In this document: piece after piece, positions 10,296 to 21,320 of the stretch
Layout of the letters: each line of letters starts with the position of its first letter
How positions within the stretch are numbered: position 1 is the stretch's first letter
DNA from: Crocodylus rhombifer
Lineage: Eukaryota; Chordata; Crocodylia; Crocodylidae
Length of the DNA: 64,000 nt
NCBI GenBank assembly: GCA_038503035.1
Contig: JAVSML010024320.1
Location: 186,001-250,000, forward strand
Direction of reading: 5' to 3'
Program-made: the position numbers and the translations under genes
The notes under the pieces: generated by a model
Database searches by the model: none
The model's input: the letters and a program-made list of their open reading frames with translations, nothing else
What the model was told of the DNA's origin: nothing

Positions 10296-11467
10296 CATAG
10301 TTATAGTTTCATAGTTTGTAGGGTCAGAGGGTGCCTGAGCAGATCATCAAATCCTACCCTGTGCCATGGCAGGAAAGAGTACTGGGGTCAAATGACCCCA
10401 GCAAGGTGTTCATCTAGCCTCCTCTTAAACACCCCCAGGGTAGGAGCCAGCACCACTTCTCTTGGAAGTTGGTTCCAGATTCTAGCCGCCCTGACCGTGA
10501 AGTAGCACCTCCTGATATCTAACCTAAACCTACCCTCTGCCAGCTTGTGACCGTTATTTCTAGTCACTCCTGGTAGTGCCTAGGGGAACAGGGACTCCCC
10601 CAATGCCTGCTGATCCCCCCTGACTAGTTTGTAACAGGCCACTAGATCCCCCCTCAGCTTTCTCTTGCGGGCTGAACAGCTTCAGGTCCCGTAGCCTCTC
10701 CTCATAGTGCCTGCCCTGCTGCCCCCTGATTATGCGAGTGGCCCTCCTTTGGACCCTCTCCATGTCGTCCATGTCCCCCCTCCAGTGTGGTGCCCAGAAC
10801 TGGATGCAGTACTCCAGCTGCGGCCTGACCAGTGCCATATAGAGGAGGAGGATCCTTCTTGGCCCTGCTTCAGATGCATCTGTGGATTGTAGCCTATTCC
10901 TTCCTTCTAGCATGCCCACATCCCCCAACATCTTAGTGTCATCAGCAAATTTGAACAGGGTGCTTTTTACCCCCCCGTCCACGTCACTGATGAAGATGTT
11001 GAACAGCGCGGGCCCGAGGACTGAACCCTGGGGGACCCCACTGCCCACATCCCTCCAGGTCAAAAATGACCCGTCCACCACCACTCTCTGGGTGCGGCCC
11101 TCCAGCCAGTTGGCAACCCATTTGACTGTGTAGGTGTCGACACCACAGTCCCTTAGTTTTTTAATGAGAATGGGGTGAGAGACAGTGTCGAAGGCCTTCC
11201 TAAAGTCCAGAAAGACTATGTCCACTGTGACATCTGCATCTAAGGATTTGTGACCTGGTCATAGAAGGCCACCAGATTGGTCTGACAGGACCTGCCTCTA
11301 ATGAACCCGTGTTGGTTACCCCTAAGCATAATCTCCTCTGCTGGCCCCTCGCGGACATGCGCCAGGATAATTCTCTCAAAAGACTTCCCCAGGATCGAGG
11401 TAAGACTAACTGGCCTATAGTTTCCTGGGTCCTCCTTCCTCCCTTTTTTGAAAATGGGAACCACATT
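10296..11467 (-). mobile_element. CR1 LINE 3' half with internal deletion
   Basis: The plus-strand left edge, CATAGTTATAGTTTCATAG, is the reversed CR1 3' tail. Homology to the copy at 24508-27286 runs to about 11467, where a segment matching VVPIFKKGRKEDPGNYRPVS stops. About 240 bp between the GGRN(K/R)LQ and IHRCI blocks are missing relative to that copy. The copy is 5'-truncated and has no endonuclease. Confidence 0.88.
10560..11225 (-). pseudogene. CR1 reverse transcriptase fragment (221 codons open)
   Basis: Residues 5-17 hold the first-aspartate motif FLDFRKAFDTVSH, residues 62-79 the GSGVPQGSVLGPALFNIF block, and residues 93-96 the catalytic F-A-D-D. After residue 107 the protein jumps to [13 protein letters not shown] and [17 protein letters not shown]. 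An internal deletion of about 238 bp is followed within 40 bp by a loss of about 2 bp, so the original frame returns after a short foreign stretch (STDASEAGPRR). The fingers region upstream (11240-11467) is in another frame. The primer-grip and thumb part is damaged, so activity is very unlikely. Confidence 0.82.
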
Positions 11468-12846
11468 ATCAGTCAGTGGGAGCACTCAAGATGCTTAAAG
11501 CTATCCCTGCTTTTAAGCACTTTGCTGAATCATGACCTTTGTCCTGTGTAGTTTCTATGCCCATAATGTTAAATAACAAACAACAATCATGCAAAACAAA
11601 CATCAGAGGTTGAGTGGCTAATCTGATTGTGCTGGCACAACATATTGATGCTATCTCCTTTATTAAGAAGGATGATTGTCTCTTGAGCAGCAATCACCCT
11701 GTGAAAAGATTTAAATGCTCTGTTGATAAAGTTACCATGGATTTTATTTTTTAGATGTTCAAGTTATTAAGAGGGATAGTGTTTTCCCTACGATGCTTTC
11801 TAGAAGCTTACTGATAGAAATAATCACTTGCTCAATATCACCTTTCATCCTTTTTGGCTGTGACTGGAAGTTTACTATCTTCTCATTTATTATGAATTAG
11901 AAGAAATTGTTCTAGCAAAAGTGATTGTTGAGGGTGTAAATATTTCCCAGAAAAAGATTATGATGAAATCTCAAACAGCGAGGCCAGATGAGAGAGGTTC
12001 TGGAGATGGAGAGATCTGACCTGCAGAGCAACAGGGCTGTAGCAGAGTACAGTACGTGTCCTTTATGCCTTTGGTTAATATTTTCTCTACCTGTTCAAAG
12101 GAAATTAATCAGATTATACATAGACATCAGCACATCCTTACTTGAGATCATAATTTATCAGAGCTGCTTAAAGAACCACCCATGATTTCCTACAAAAGGG
12201 GTGGAAACCTTGGAGACAGCCCTGTACATGCAGATTCCATCAAGTACAGAAAAAGATCAGTTTTTCATCTAATCTCACTCCTGTGTGGCAACTATAACCC
12301 AACTGTAACAGGATAAATAATTATTTTCACTGTTATCAGGCATCAGTATGATGTGTACATTCCACATAAGGGCCTAATTCTGAAAACACACTGGGGACAG
12401 ATTCTTATTCCTGCTAAGGTTCTTTTATACCATTAGAACAGTTTAAAGGGACTGCACATAGGCCTAAATTTGCACCATGTTACAGCTGAATAAATTGGGT
12501 CTTAGAGAAAATGAGGTTCTTACTACTGAGAGTTTTACTTGCCACAGTAAATTTACTTTAGGTGGGCTACCCAGGGCATGAAGCACCATGCCAGGTTAAA
12601 TGTGGCTGCAGGATCTGACCTAACGTAATTTGTGACAGTGATTTTGTTTGCATTCACATGTAAATGCCCACTTATTAGAATAATTAGTAGAAGTGTCTCC
12701 CATTCACCCATCATCTAAAGGATTCCAAAATGCTTTATATACCTGCACCAATATGAAACCCGCTGTCTTGTGCTCACTCACTCTCCTAAATGCAACCATA
12801 TCTGGGGAAGAATATGGCAGCAGTTGAACAGCATGCAGTAAACCAG
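11468..12846. other. No gene recognised
   Basis: The stretch is moderately AT-rich and unique-looking, with no long frame, no repeat I can name and no clear splice pairs. Confidence 0.6.
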
Positions 12847-13048
12847 CAGTGTCCAACCTGCAGCACAAGTGGCACAAACAGGCTCTGCATGTGGCACGTG
12901 GCAGATAGGGCAGGAGGCAGAAAGCAGATTGGGCAAGGAGCACAAATCAGAGAAACAGATCAGGCAGGGGAAAGGGATCAGAGTGGCACTTGGGGAGGGT
13001 GTGAGGATAATATGCAGCATGCCTATCAAAAAAGGTTTGCCCACACTA
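12847..13048. mobile_element. Small non-autonomous hAT element, second copy
   Basis: The left end is CAGTGTCCAACCTG; the right end reverse complements to TAGTGTGGGCAAACCTTTTTT. The interior aligns in the same orientation with 2399-2648, sharing GTGGCACAA, GGCAGGAAGCAGAAAG-like words, GGGATCAGAGTGGCACT and GGGGAGGGTGT. No clear 8-bp duplication remains. Confidence 0.55.
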
Positions 13049-13426
13049 CAATAAACAATATCTTGAATCATGAAAGTTGGCAGTATAGAATTTAAGAGTA
13101 CAGCCAGGTAAGAGGCACTGTACATCTCCTTGCTAGGAAAATCTCTTGATTGGCTCACTGAGTTTCCTTGGGAATCAAATAAATATAGTGGACAAGCTGA
13201 GAAGGTGCTTGGAGTGTGATGTAATAGTATACCACAAAGCAGACTTTGGGATTCATTATTTAAACTCTTATGTTCCCATTGGGACTCCATGAACGTTATG
13301 ACCTGTCTTCACTAAGTACAAGGTGACTTCCTAGTTAAGTATTTTCTCGTTTCAATTTCTTGTGAGCTGCTTGCAACCCTCCCTCTCCCCCCCACCCTGC
13401 CCAGCTTATCCATCCATCTGGCCTAT

Positions 13427-13526
13427 TGTTTAGAACATAGGACTGGGAGTCAGGAGATGTAAGTTTTATATCCAGCTCTTCTGCTTCCCTGATATTTGAC
13501 CTTGGCAAGTCAATTCACCTACACTT
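13427..13526 (+). mobile_element. MIR-like tRNA-derived SINE fragment
   Basis: The order is GACTGGGAGTCAGGAGATGT, a B-box remnant (TTTTATATCC, degraded), then TTTGACCTTGGCAAGTCA, which is the conserved MIR-type order. It stops where the hAT element begins at 13527. Confidence 0.55.
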
Positions 13527-14041
13527 TAGGGTTGTGCAAAGATTTGGCAGTCGTTATGTTTTGGAGGTATTTCAGCTTATTTCAGTGCCCAAAACACTGA
13601 ATCTGAATGGGAGACCAAGAAAAAGCTCTGAAATTAAACAAAAGCATCTGAAACGTTTTGGAAAATTTGAGAAAATTTCGATGTTTCGGAACCAGGCTTG
13701 CAGGGAAACAGAAACTAAGAAGAGGGAGAGGGAAGGGTGAGGAAAGGACTGCTCTGATATTGACATCTGTAGTGGCCAGTGTCTGTGATCTGTCCCTGAG
13801 GTCCCTTCCAGTCCCAGTGCCTTGGAGGAGAGATGGAGAAACAACATATAAGGCTCTGTGTGTCTCTCCCATTTCTCAGCTGTGTCTGTGTTTGCAGCAT
13901 GAGCAACATCTGGATACAGGGGTGACTGGTGCCTCCTGAGTCTGGGGAGGGGCACAATTTGTGAGCAGGCCTGGAGGCAGGCCAAAAGCCCCATATCCAC
14001 TCCTATATTTCTGTGTCATGATTTAGTGCCCCTCACAACAT

Positions 14042-15100
14042 GTGGAAAAAAACTGCCCCAGCCTGAGTGGTGCCAAGTCGGGGGCCAATCTCAGGGGGGA
14101 ACACTCTGCCCCGTGTCCCCCCTACCAGTCGCCTGTGTCTGGAAGCTTGCAGATTGGTAGTCTCTTCCTACTAAGTTGTAGCAAATCCTTTCCCACTTAC
14201 CCTTGCCTACCCTCCCTATTGTTATCCCTTTCAAATATTTCTTCCCCAAAAATCCTGTTATTGGTTCTTATTTCCCCCACCTTCAAACAAAAAGAAAGCT
14301 GTGCTTTCCATGGCAATGTCTCATCACTGTGCAGGAAAGCACTACACATATACACACACAGACACACATTTGCCAGCGCACCAAAGATGAAGCGTGCTGG
14401 AAAGGCAGGTGCCAGGTCTTCTGGCAGGAGAGCAAGAGGAGGCAGAGGGAGAGCTGTAAGTTTCCCCCCACATACCCCCAACCTTAGATGCACCCTCTTT
14501 TCTACCAGGCATGAGGCTTCTGCTGCTAATGGCAGCAAGGAGATGGGAGCAGTGTCTGCACCTGCAACACCTCCACTAACACCAGTTATAATGACCACGA
14601 ACTTCAGCATGACAGTCTCCTCCACCCCAATTTCAATTCCCAGCCTGAGCCTTCCACTGCCAGAGGAAAAGCTGGGTCTGGAAGCAGAGGGGCTGAGTAC
14701 CATTGCCAGGGAAGTTCTGGGGAAGGAGGGGGAATCTGAGTTTGGGCTCTTCAACCCTCAAAGTTCCCCTAGAGCCAGGTCTCCTTCTCCAGAAGGCACC
14801 TTGGTGGAGATTGTGGTTATGGAGGTGAGTGGCTCAGCTGAGTCAGCTCCTCCTATTGTTGTGCCTCTGCCTGCTGAGGAGGTGGATGAGGCAGGATCCC
14901 CACACTTAACCCAGAAGCAAGGGTGTAGTGTAGTGTGGGATCATTTTGAGGTGGCAGATGATCCCAGATATGCTATCTCCCATTGCTGCCGAAGCAAGAC
15001 CTGCTGGGGCAAGGAGGTAAAACACTTCAGCACCACGGGAATGTTGATGCATCTCAAGATATTATGCAAATATCATAAATACCAGCTTGATGTTAGGTAA
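14042..15100 (+). pseudogene. hAT transposase N-terminal part with BED zinc finger
   Basis: A 352-codon frame ends in a BED-type finger, residues about 296-344: CSVVWDHFEV opens it with the conserved VW and F, KHFSTTGMLMHL supplies the STTG.L..HL signature, and a late His follows. BED fingers bind DNA in ZBED proteins and hAT transposases. Here the first zinc-ligand Cys appears to be Ser (AISHCC where A-x-C-x-x-C is usual), and the His-His spacing is wide. Residues 1-295 are low complexity (Pro, Ser, Glu). Met116 (14387) before the basic RRARGGRGR stretch is a more likely native start than Met1. The catalytic RNase-H-like part lies downstream in another frame. Confidence 0.6.
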
Positions 15101-15103
15101 ATA

Positions 15104-15715
15104 ACATGGAAATAGACTTTTACCTATTGCTTTTAATCTTATGTATTTTCTTGAGTTTTGCATTGCCCTAAGACACTCCATTTTGTATTGCTTTATAGTT
15201 TGACATAAGTGCTTGACCTTTTACTCTTTTGTATGCTGTATGGGTGTGAGTTTGTTTGTGGAAAAGGAAAACATCAGCTGGTGACCGGCTGAAGAATCTG
15301 CCCCAGAACAGCAAGAGAACAATGACAATTGACCTTCAAGAAAGAACACAGTGATAACACAGCAAAAGCCCAGAGGACCGGGTGAATTGACAAGGCTAGA
15401 AAAGATGGGGTGAAAGGTATCAATTTTGGGTCTTGTTCTGCATGTCATCCTGGAGCATTGGTTTGTCTGACGAGATGGACCAGCAGGAGCCTGGCTCCTA
15501 CTCATGATCAGCTTGGCTGGCTACTAAGTTGATCTGAGCACTGATAAGACTGGTAACATATACCAGCATGGAACAGAAATCAGAGTATGAATGTGGGGTG
15601 TGTGTGTGTGTGTGTATTAAGCACTTAAGCAATAAACACAGCACTTTGCCTTATCCCCTTATAAGGTCTCACTTGTGATTTGAGCAATTGGCAATTTGTG
15701 TAATAAAGAGGCACC
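15104..15715 (+). mobile_element. Possible solo LTR or insertion splitting the hAT pseudogene
   Basis: About 610 bp separate the BED-finger part from the catalytic part and are not hAT-like. The stretch holds CTCCATTTTGTATTGC, a (TG)n run near 15597-15616, then CAATAAACACAGC and TGTAATAAAGAGGCA. A polyadenylation-like AATAAA followed by a short 3' segment ending CA is LTR-like. There is no matching second copy in the window and no clear target duplication, so the class is uncertain. A hAT intron is the alternative. Confidence 0.3.
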
Positions 15716-15873
15716 ACTCCCTTGTCCTTGCTTCTCTTCAGCCTGGCACCAGGGGGAGGATGCCCAAAGGGAAGTCCCCCTCTTGCTCCAAAGCCCTCAT
15801 CCCCAAGAAGCAGAAGCAGGCCACCCAGTACTAGTGGGAGAAAGGGAGGCACAAAGGGTGGCATGTTCCAAAG

Positions 15874-16330
15874 GTGAGCAAGGTCACCCAGAGCATTGGG
15901 GAGATGCTTGCTCTGGATGGCCAGAATTTATCCTTAGTTGAGAGGCCAGGGTTCAGGCAGCTCATAGCACTTGTGGCCCCATCATACCGTGTGCCTGCAT
16001 ATACCACCTTCAGCAAGGCAGTGGTGCCCTCCCTGTACGAGGCATGCAGAGAGTACTTGAGGGAGGAGCTGCACAAGGCTGGTCTGCAGGTGGCCTTGCT
16101 CTTCACCTCAGACATCTGGAGCAACTGGGGTGGAGATCTTGCCTACCTCTCTTTCACAGGGCACTGGTGTAATCAGTCAGGCCGTTGGTAGGCTCTTCAA
16201 GTGGAAGTGATAGATGAGTCCCACATGGCAACCGAGATCATGGGGGCCATGAATTGCATGATGCAGGGTTGGCTTGTTGGACAGAAGCAGTTGGGCGGGC
16301 TGAGAACTCACCCATACTGGGAAGGCCCCC
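15874..16330 (+). pseudogene. hAT transposase catalytic-region fragment (ZBED-like)
   Basis: The frame at 15874-16191 opens with KVTQSIGEMLALDGQNLS, then VERPGFRQLIALVAPSYRVP, and VALLFTSDIWSN, ending at SFTGHW. These match the ZBED/hAT order: 'D-x-Q-P-F', 'V-E-x-x-G-F', 'P-x-Y', and 'T-x-D-x-W', whose Asp is the first catalytic acid of the RNase-H-like fold. A stop after GHWCNQSGRW and a frame change lead into VIDESHMATEIMGAMNCMM, which fits the next transposase segment. The insertion domain and C-terminal dimerisation (hATC) domain are missing; sequence after 16330 is Penelope-like. It is broken and cannot encode an active transposase. Confidence 0.72.
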
Positions 16331-17262
16331 TGCTCTTGCTGGATGGAATGAATAGTGAAGAATTCAGAGGCTGGTATCTAATTCAGTCAAGAAAGCCAGT
16401 CAGTGAAAATGGAAATTGAGGTGTCAGGGGGTGAGGGACAGGCTGGGAGTGGAGGAGGAAAGGGGAATGTAGCAGGTAAAAGTGAAGAGGTACCTGGGGA
16501 GTCAGATGTCAGACAGGTTGTAGTGTGTCATAAATCCAATGTCTATATTGAGTCCATGAGTTTCTGTATCTAGGAGGTTGAAGAAGGGCAGTTCATAGGC
16601 TCATCTGTGAAAAGTGGTTTGTAAATTCCCTTTGAGGATCAGGCCTGAGAGACTGGAGACAGAGTGGCTTTCTTGTAAGAAATGTGACCCCACAGGTAGT
16701 TGGGTATTTTTGTCTGTAATAGACTGGGTTAGTATGTTGGTAGGTTTTGCATTTCTTGTCATGGCATGGTCTAGATCCTTTTGGTGTGTTTTGAGCTGTA
16801 GGAAGTTGGCTTCTGGTGATGAGATTAGCACGGTTCAGTGCTTCTTTGAATTTACAAACCACTTTTCACAGATGAGCCTATGAACTTCACTTCATCAACC
16901 TCCTACATACAAAAACTCATGGACTTAATATAGAGATTGGATTTATGTCACACTATAACCTGTCTGACATCTGACTCCCCAGGTACCTCTCCACTTTTAC
17001 TTGCTACATCTCCCTTCCCTCCCTACCCCAGCCTGCCCCTTACCCTCTGACATCTCAGTTTTCATTTTCACTGACTGGCTTTCTCGCCTGCATTGCATGT
17101 TAGTCTCTGGATTCTTTGCTATTCATTCCATCCAGGAAGAGCACACACACACCAACTAGATGCGTTCTCACTCTGACAAAGGGTTTTTAAACCCAAAAAC
17201 TTGCCAAGATATATTTCTCCAACTATTCAGTTGATCTAATAAAAGATATCAGAGGTACCCTA
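16331..17262. mobile_element. Penelope-like fragments in head-to-head inverted pair
   Basis: Two fragments of one Penelope-like element sit back to back: 16331-16847 on the minus strand and 16848-17262 on the plus strand. They share about 245 bp (16378-16628 against 16848-17090) and form a large inverted repeat with a 219-bp loop. The minus part encodes a zinc-linker-like segment (RPCHDKKCKTYQH, where C-x-x-C-K-T-C is usual). Both carry a C-terminal block, THGLN(I)xIGFMSHYN on the plus copy. The plus copy keeps the 3' hinge TCTGACAAAGGGTTTTTAAA and tail CTAATAAAAGATATCAG. No intact reverse transcriptase or GIY-YIG core was seen. The family call is inferred from these motifs. Confidence 0.55.
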
Positions 17263-17588
17263 AACTAGTCCGTGCTGGGGCCAAGACCTGAAGAGGGGTC
17301 AAAGGGCCAGGGGCACACCGCAAGAAATGCCCAGAACAAGAGGCTCGTGATTCCGACTGGCCTGAAGGCGGGGCCAGGGTCTAAGGGGGAGCCAAAGGTC
17401 TCAGAGAGGGGACCACAGCTGGAGGGGGTGAAGGATGCAATGTGTAAGGCATGGGCTGAAGTGTTAGGGGAGGTATAGAACTGCAGAATGGATGTCACCC
17501 CAAGATATCTAAATGGGCAGCCACCTGCCTGGAAAATATCTGAATCAGTTTTCCATCTAGGCATGGTGGGAAAAAAAAAGAGGCAGGT
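17263..17588. other. Unassigned GC-rich segment between Penelope and hAT parts
   Basis: The stretch (GTCCGTGCTGGGGCCAAGAC onward) is GC-rich and matches nothing else I recognise in the window. It may be transposon flank carried with the Penelope-like copy or remaining hAT sequence. Confidence 0.35.
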
Positions 17589-17915
17589 GGTTGGCCCAGA
17601 AACAGGTGGGTGGGTGGAGATCTAACCATCATTGGGAAGGCCCCCTGTTACAGGCTACCATCCCTGCTGGTTTGATCCCACTGTGCCTTAACACACACAC
17701 AAACTCACACAAGTGTCACGAGTTTTGCTTTGAACAGTTTGAGGTGCAGTTTCACAGAAACCCCTGTACTGATCTCCTTGAGACTTGGCAGGTTTCATGT
17801 CTTTAGAAGGGGCTATCATCCCTGCATGTTTTACCTGAATTAGGCAAGAAATGACGAAGTTATAGGCATTTTAGTGATTCCCCATTATAGTCGATGGCTG
17901 AATCTCCAAAACAAT

Positions 17916-18062
17916 GTCATAGAATCATAGAAGTAGGGTCGGACGGGACCTTGTAGATCTTCAAGTCCGACCCCCCCACCCCCGAACAGGAGAGAAACTG
18001 GGCTCAGATGACTCCAGCCAGGTAGGCATCAAGCCTCTTCTTAAAGACCCCCGGGGGGGGTT
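17916..18062 (-). mobile_element. CR1 3'-terminal scrap inside the hAT right end
   Basis: The plus strand reads TCATAGAATCATAGAAGTAG, GGGTCGGACGGGACCTTG, then CAGATGACTCCAGCCAGG and CTTCTTAAAGACCCCC, the reversed CR1 3' end. It ends in a G run. CTCCAAAACAA before it and CTCCAAAACAG after it suggest a target duplication of the host hAT sequence. Confidence 0.75.
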
Positions 18063-18195
18063 GAAACTCCAAAACAGATTCAGCCGAATCGAAACAGAAC
18101 AGTGATCTGAAACACCAAAATGAATCACTGTCCTCCAAAATGGCTGAATCTGAAACTGAAAAAAGACATAGTCATTTCACATAGTCTTAATATAT

Positions 18196-19613
18196 GCTGT
18201 GCTTAACACCTCCCTGATACTGGTTGGAATTGTTATGCACTGCCAGAATACGAACATAATAATGACTTTTTTATCTACCATATTCACTAGAATAGGAGAC
18301 AACCCTTCCAATCATTAGATTTTATATATGGAAAATTGATATATTTGTAATATTTTTCCAGGTGTAGAATCTAATTATTGGGGATTTACTTTTCTCCCCC
18401 TTCCACTGCTACAGCAGGGAAAATATATCTGGGGAATCAGATGGCACCCTCTTGCCCTCTGGCTCCCCCCCAAATTCTTCCTCCTTTAGCCCTTCTCCCC
18501 CTCCTCTCTTTACTGTCAGACCTGCACATGGTAGTGAGGAGCAAAATTGAAAATATTGAGCTTGAAATTAAACATAGCTGTAGTAATTTCCATATAGTAC
18601 CCCTAGAGTTAGTTCATCCAGAATTGGTGCATGTTACCTGTTTTTTAAACTGTTGCAAGTTTAGAGCAGGTACTCCATAAGCACACCTTTAGGCACAACT
18701 TTGGCACCTACTTATACATAGTACAAATGATGCATGATATTAGCCGAAAGCCAAAAGGCTCTTGGTTTACCACATAGTTCATTGGGCCAGGCCTCACCAA
18801 AGTCAACAAGATTTTAAGCCATAGTAACCCCCTAGCTCAGCACTGGTCAGTCTGTGTGTGTACTCCAGACACCCCCAGAGAGGTCCATGTGTTAATTAGC
18901 CCCATCTCTCATGACTGGAACCATGACTGGTTCTTGTCATGAGTCCTGAGATGCTCTAAAAATTATATGCAGATGAGGTACAGGCAACCTGGTCTGATTT
19001 CACCTCATAGAGAGCAGGGCCATACTGAGCATATATGATAGGCTGAGAAATGTGGGCGGGGGCAGGGGGGAGGTATGCCAGAGGAATTCTGGGTGAACTG
19101 TTTGGAACCGTGTTTGGTGAGGTTTGCCAGGCAGTTAAGGCTGGTGAAGAAACAGGCATCATTGGAAATGTGAAAGAAAGGCACAGTTTAGCTGTGGGAG
19201 TGAAGAGCAAGTAAAAAATGTATGCAGTGTTGTGGCTCACCATGACTTGAAAAAGAGTTGGCGCTGAGAAGGACTGCTTAATGGCCACTGCTATCTATCT
19301 TATTCAGATCGGCAATGTTGGTGTATCCTTATGGTAGGTTCCCATCAGCATCTTCACCTTTTGGGCTAAAATCAAATGTAGCATTTTTGGCACCACAGGG
19401 TGTGTGTGAGGGCTGGCTATGACCCCCCCGGTGGTGGCCTGGTATTGCCATACCTCCAGGTCTGGTACCAGTTCCTTGCAGAGGGAATAACCAAGCATTT
19501 TTTTAAGGGCCACCCCAAAAAAGTGATAGATTCTCATCAGCATTTTTGGCACCATGGAAGAGTTTCAGAGCTTGCTTTAGCTTCTTCAACTGCTGTTCCT
19601 CCTGTTTTTATTA

Positions 19614-19617
<4 letters not shown>
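18196..19617. other. No gene; one short hairpin
   Basis: The stretch is mostly unclassified. A hairpin at 18908-18943 (CTCATGACTGGAACC against GGTTCTTGTCATGAG) is described among the findings. The words TTCCCATCAGCATCTTC (about 19339) and ATTCTCATCAGCATTTTTGG (about 19530) recur, perhaps parts of one decayed repeat. Confidence 0.45.

Positions 19618-19661
<44 letters not shown>
19618..19661. repeat. (AC)22 microsatellite
   Basis: An uninterrupted 44-base AC dinucleotide run stands between AAGGG and GTTTCC. Such a long perfect run is expected to be length-polymorphic. Confidence 0.97.
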
Positions 19662-19665
<4 letters not shown>

Positions 19666-20919
19666 CCATCAGCATAAGAGCCATGTATTTTATATCATGC
19701 CCAGTATTTCAAGCATTTAATCAACTTCATGGTTGGTTTCCACTACTGAACACATGCTGCTTTTGGCAGCAGTTTAATGATAGACAATTTATTTAACGAG
19801 GTTTCCTTGTATACAAGTGTAAGACAAGGGGCTTTTTTTCCCCATTCTCACTGAAGAATAAAACCTCATCATATATTCAAGTAAAAACAGTAACTAAGAT
19901 ATTCAGAAAGCATCCATCACTCTAATTCAGTGTTTCTCAATTAGGGTGTTGCAAGACCCTTTTAAGGGTGCCATACAATATTAGTGTTGTTAGGTGAACA
20001 AACATCTACAAATGATTCACAAGACAGACCCAGAAATTTCAAATAGGAATCCAAAACGTTCTGGCTTGTTATGGTGTTTCTGAGTTCTTTGCAACAAAAG
20101 AATTGAGTTCTTTGCAACAACAAAAAAAATGCTTTGTTATTTTTCCATAGTAAAGAATCAGTAAGAGCTAAAATTTTTCTAAGTGTGCACTGAGGCTAAT
20201 GAGGTTGAGATTCACTGCTTTAATATCTAGACACAAGGGCAAAATTGGCCAAGTGTGGGTGTGCCTATAATTAGGTCATAGGCTGAAATACTTATAATTC
20301 CATGTAAATTTACACCAACTTTGTCTATTGATGTAAATTGATCAGGGATCAGACATGTTGCTATCCCAGGGCAGCTCACACAGTAGTTAGTTATTACTGG
20401 ACCTCATTGCTGAGCAGTGGAGGAACAGGAAATATTCTGGTTTCAGTGATTCTTTCAGAGCTAATTCTTCACTGCATTGTCAAGTTACCCTGGTTTATGA
20501 GACTGTTGCTGTCTGCTATTTTGTTACGTCAGTATAATGTCTTTTATACCAGTGTGCCTAACAATGTATATCATGTCATTTACTTGAGTGCCTAAATTAA
20601 GTAGTGTGAAACACGTAAGTCCAATAATATGAATGTGAGCTATGGGTTCTCAGGCACAGTTGAGAATCAGTGGTTTAGGTACCTACCTACAGGCATGGAC
20701 AATTAAACATTATGACTATATTTTCGTTATAGTATTGACAACAGGTGTGTATTTGAAATGCAGAGATTGCAGCCCTGGATATTACATTACTAGTGGTAGA
20801 TCATATTTTTTTAGCTGATCAAAGAGAAAGTAAAAAGATAACTTGATTGTGGTTTATCAGTTAAGCTGGTTGGAAACAGTTTCTGTACCATAGGAAATTG
20901 TGACATCTCAAATTCTGTG
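19662..20919. other. No gene recognised
   Basis: AT-rich unclassified sequence with no long frame and no named repeat. Confidence 0.5.
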
Positions 20920-21320
20920 TTCTGAATCTGAACTTAAAGTTGAAATATCAAAACTTATTGTCAAATAAAATGTATGAAATATATCATTTTGGAACCATCA
21001 ATATGAACATATCAAAACATTTCATTTTGATAAGGTTGAAAGTTTTCATATGTATATGTACTGTATCATTCCAACTTTTTATATAAACTTGTATTACAAT
21101 TTATAATATAAAAAATAAGAATGTTGTGATTTTTATAGTACAGTGTTAAAGTAGAAATGATAAAGTCAAACCAAAATGTTTTAACCTTTTGGATTTCAGA
21201 AAATTTCCCATGATAATTTTTGACAACTTGACTTGTTCCTGAGAAACTTTTCTTTTGTTTGTGAAGTCTGTATTTTCTGAAGGAGAACTGTTCCGTCAGA
21301 AAACTTTTGACCAGCTTCCT
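20920..21320. mobile_element. Possible AT-rich DNA transposon remnant
   Basis: The segment has repeated complementary words (TGAAATATCAAAACTTATTG, CATATCAAAACATTTCATTT) and ends near GAAAACTTTTGACCAGC. A comparable word in reverse, GAGCTGGTTGAATAATTTTC, opens 61517-61720. Ends are not defined, so the call is weak. Confidence 0.22.

Larger units (their letters stand above)
13527..18195 (+). mobile_element. Decayed hAT transposon with nested insertions
   Basis: The left end TAGGGTTGTGCAAAG resembles the ends of the copy at 31150-31980. About 13570-13870 aligns with 31150-31480 (GGCTTGCAGGGAAACAGAAAC and onward), and 17651-18150 aligns with 31600-31950 (GTGTCACGAGTTTTGCTTTG, GGCAAGAAATGAC). Between these shared ends lies a BED-finger/transposase pseudogene (14042-16330). 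The body is interrupted by a possible LTR, a Penelope-like inverted pair and a CR1 scrap. The right end is degraded (TTTCACATAGTC) and no matching 8-bp duplication was found, so the right boundary is approximate. Confidence 0.65.

Noticed and set aside
13519..13526. CTACACTT as the target duplication of the larger hAT copy
   Set aside because: No matching octamer was found near the right end at 18180-18210, and the MIR-like SINE to the left does not resume there.
14042..15100. A domesticated ZBED-type host gene
   Set aside because: The finger lacks a ligand Cys, the catalytic part is in another frame beyond a 0.6 kb insert, the C-terminal domain is absent, and Penelope and CR1 insertions follow. 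This is a decayed transposon.
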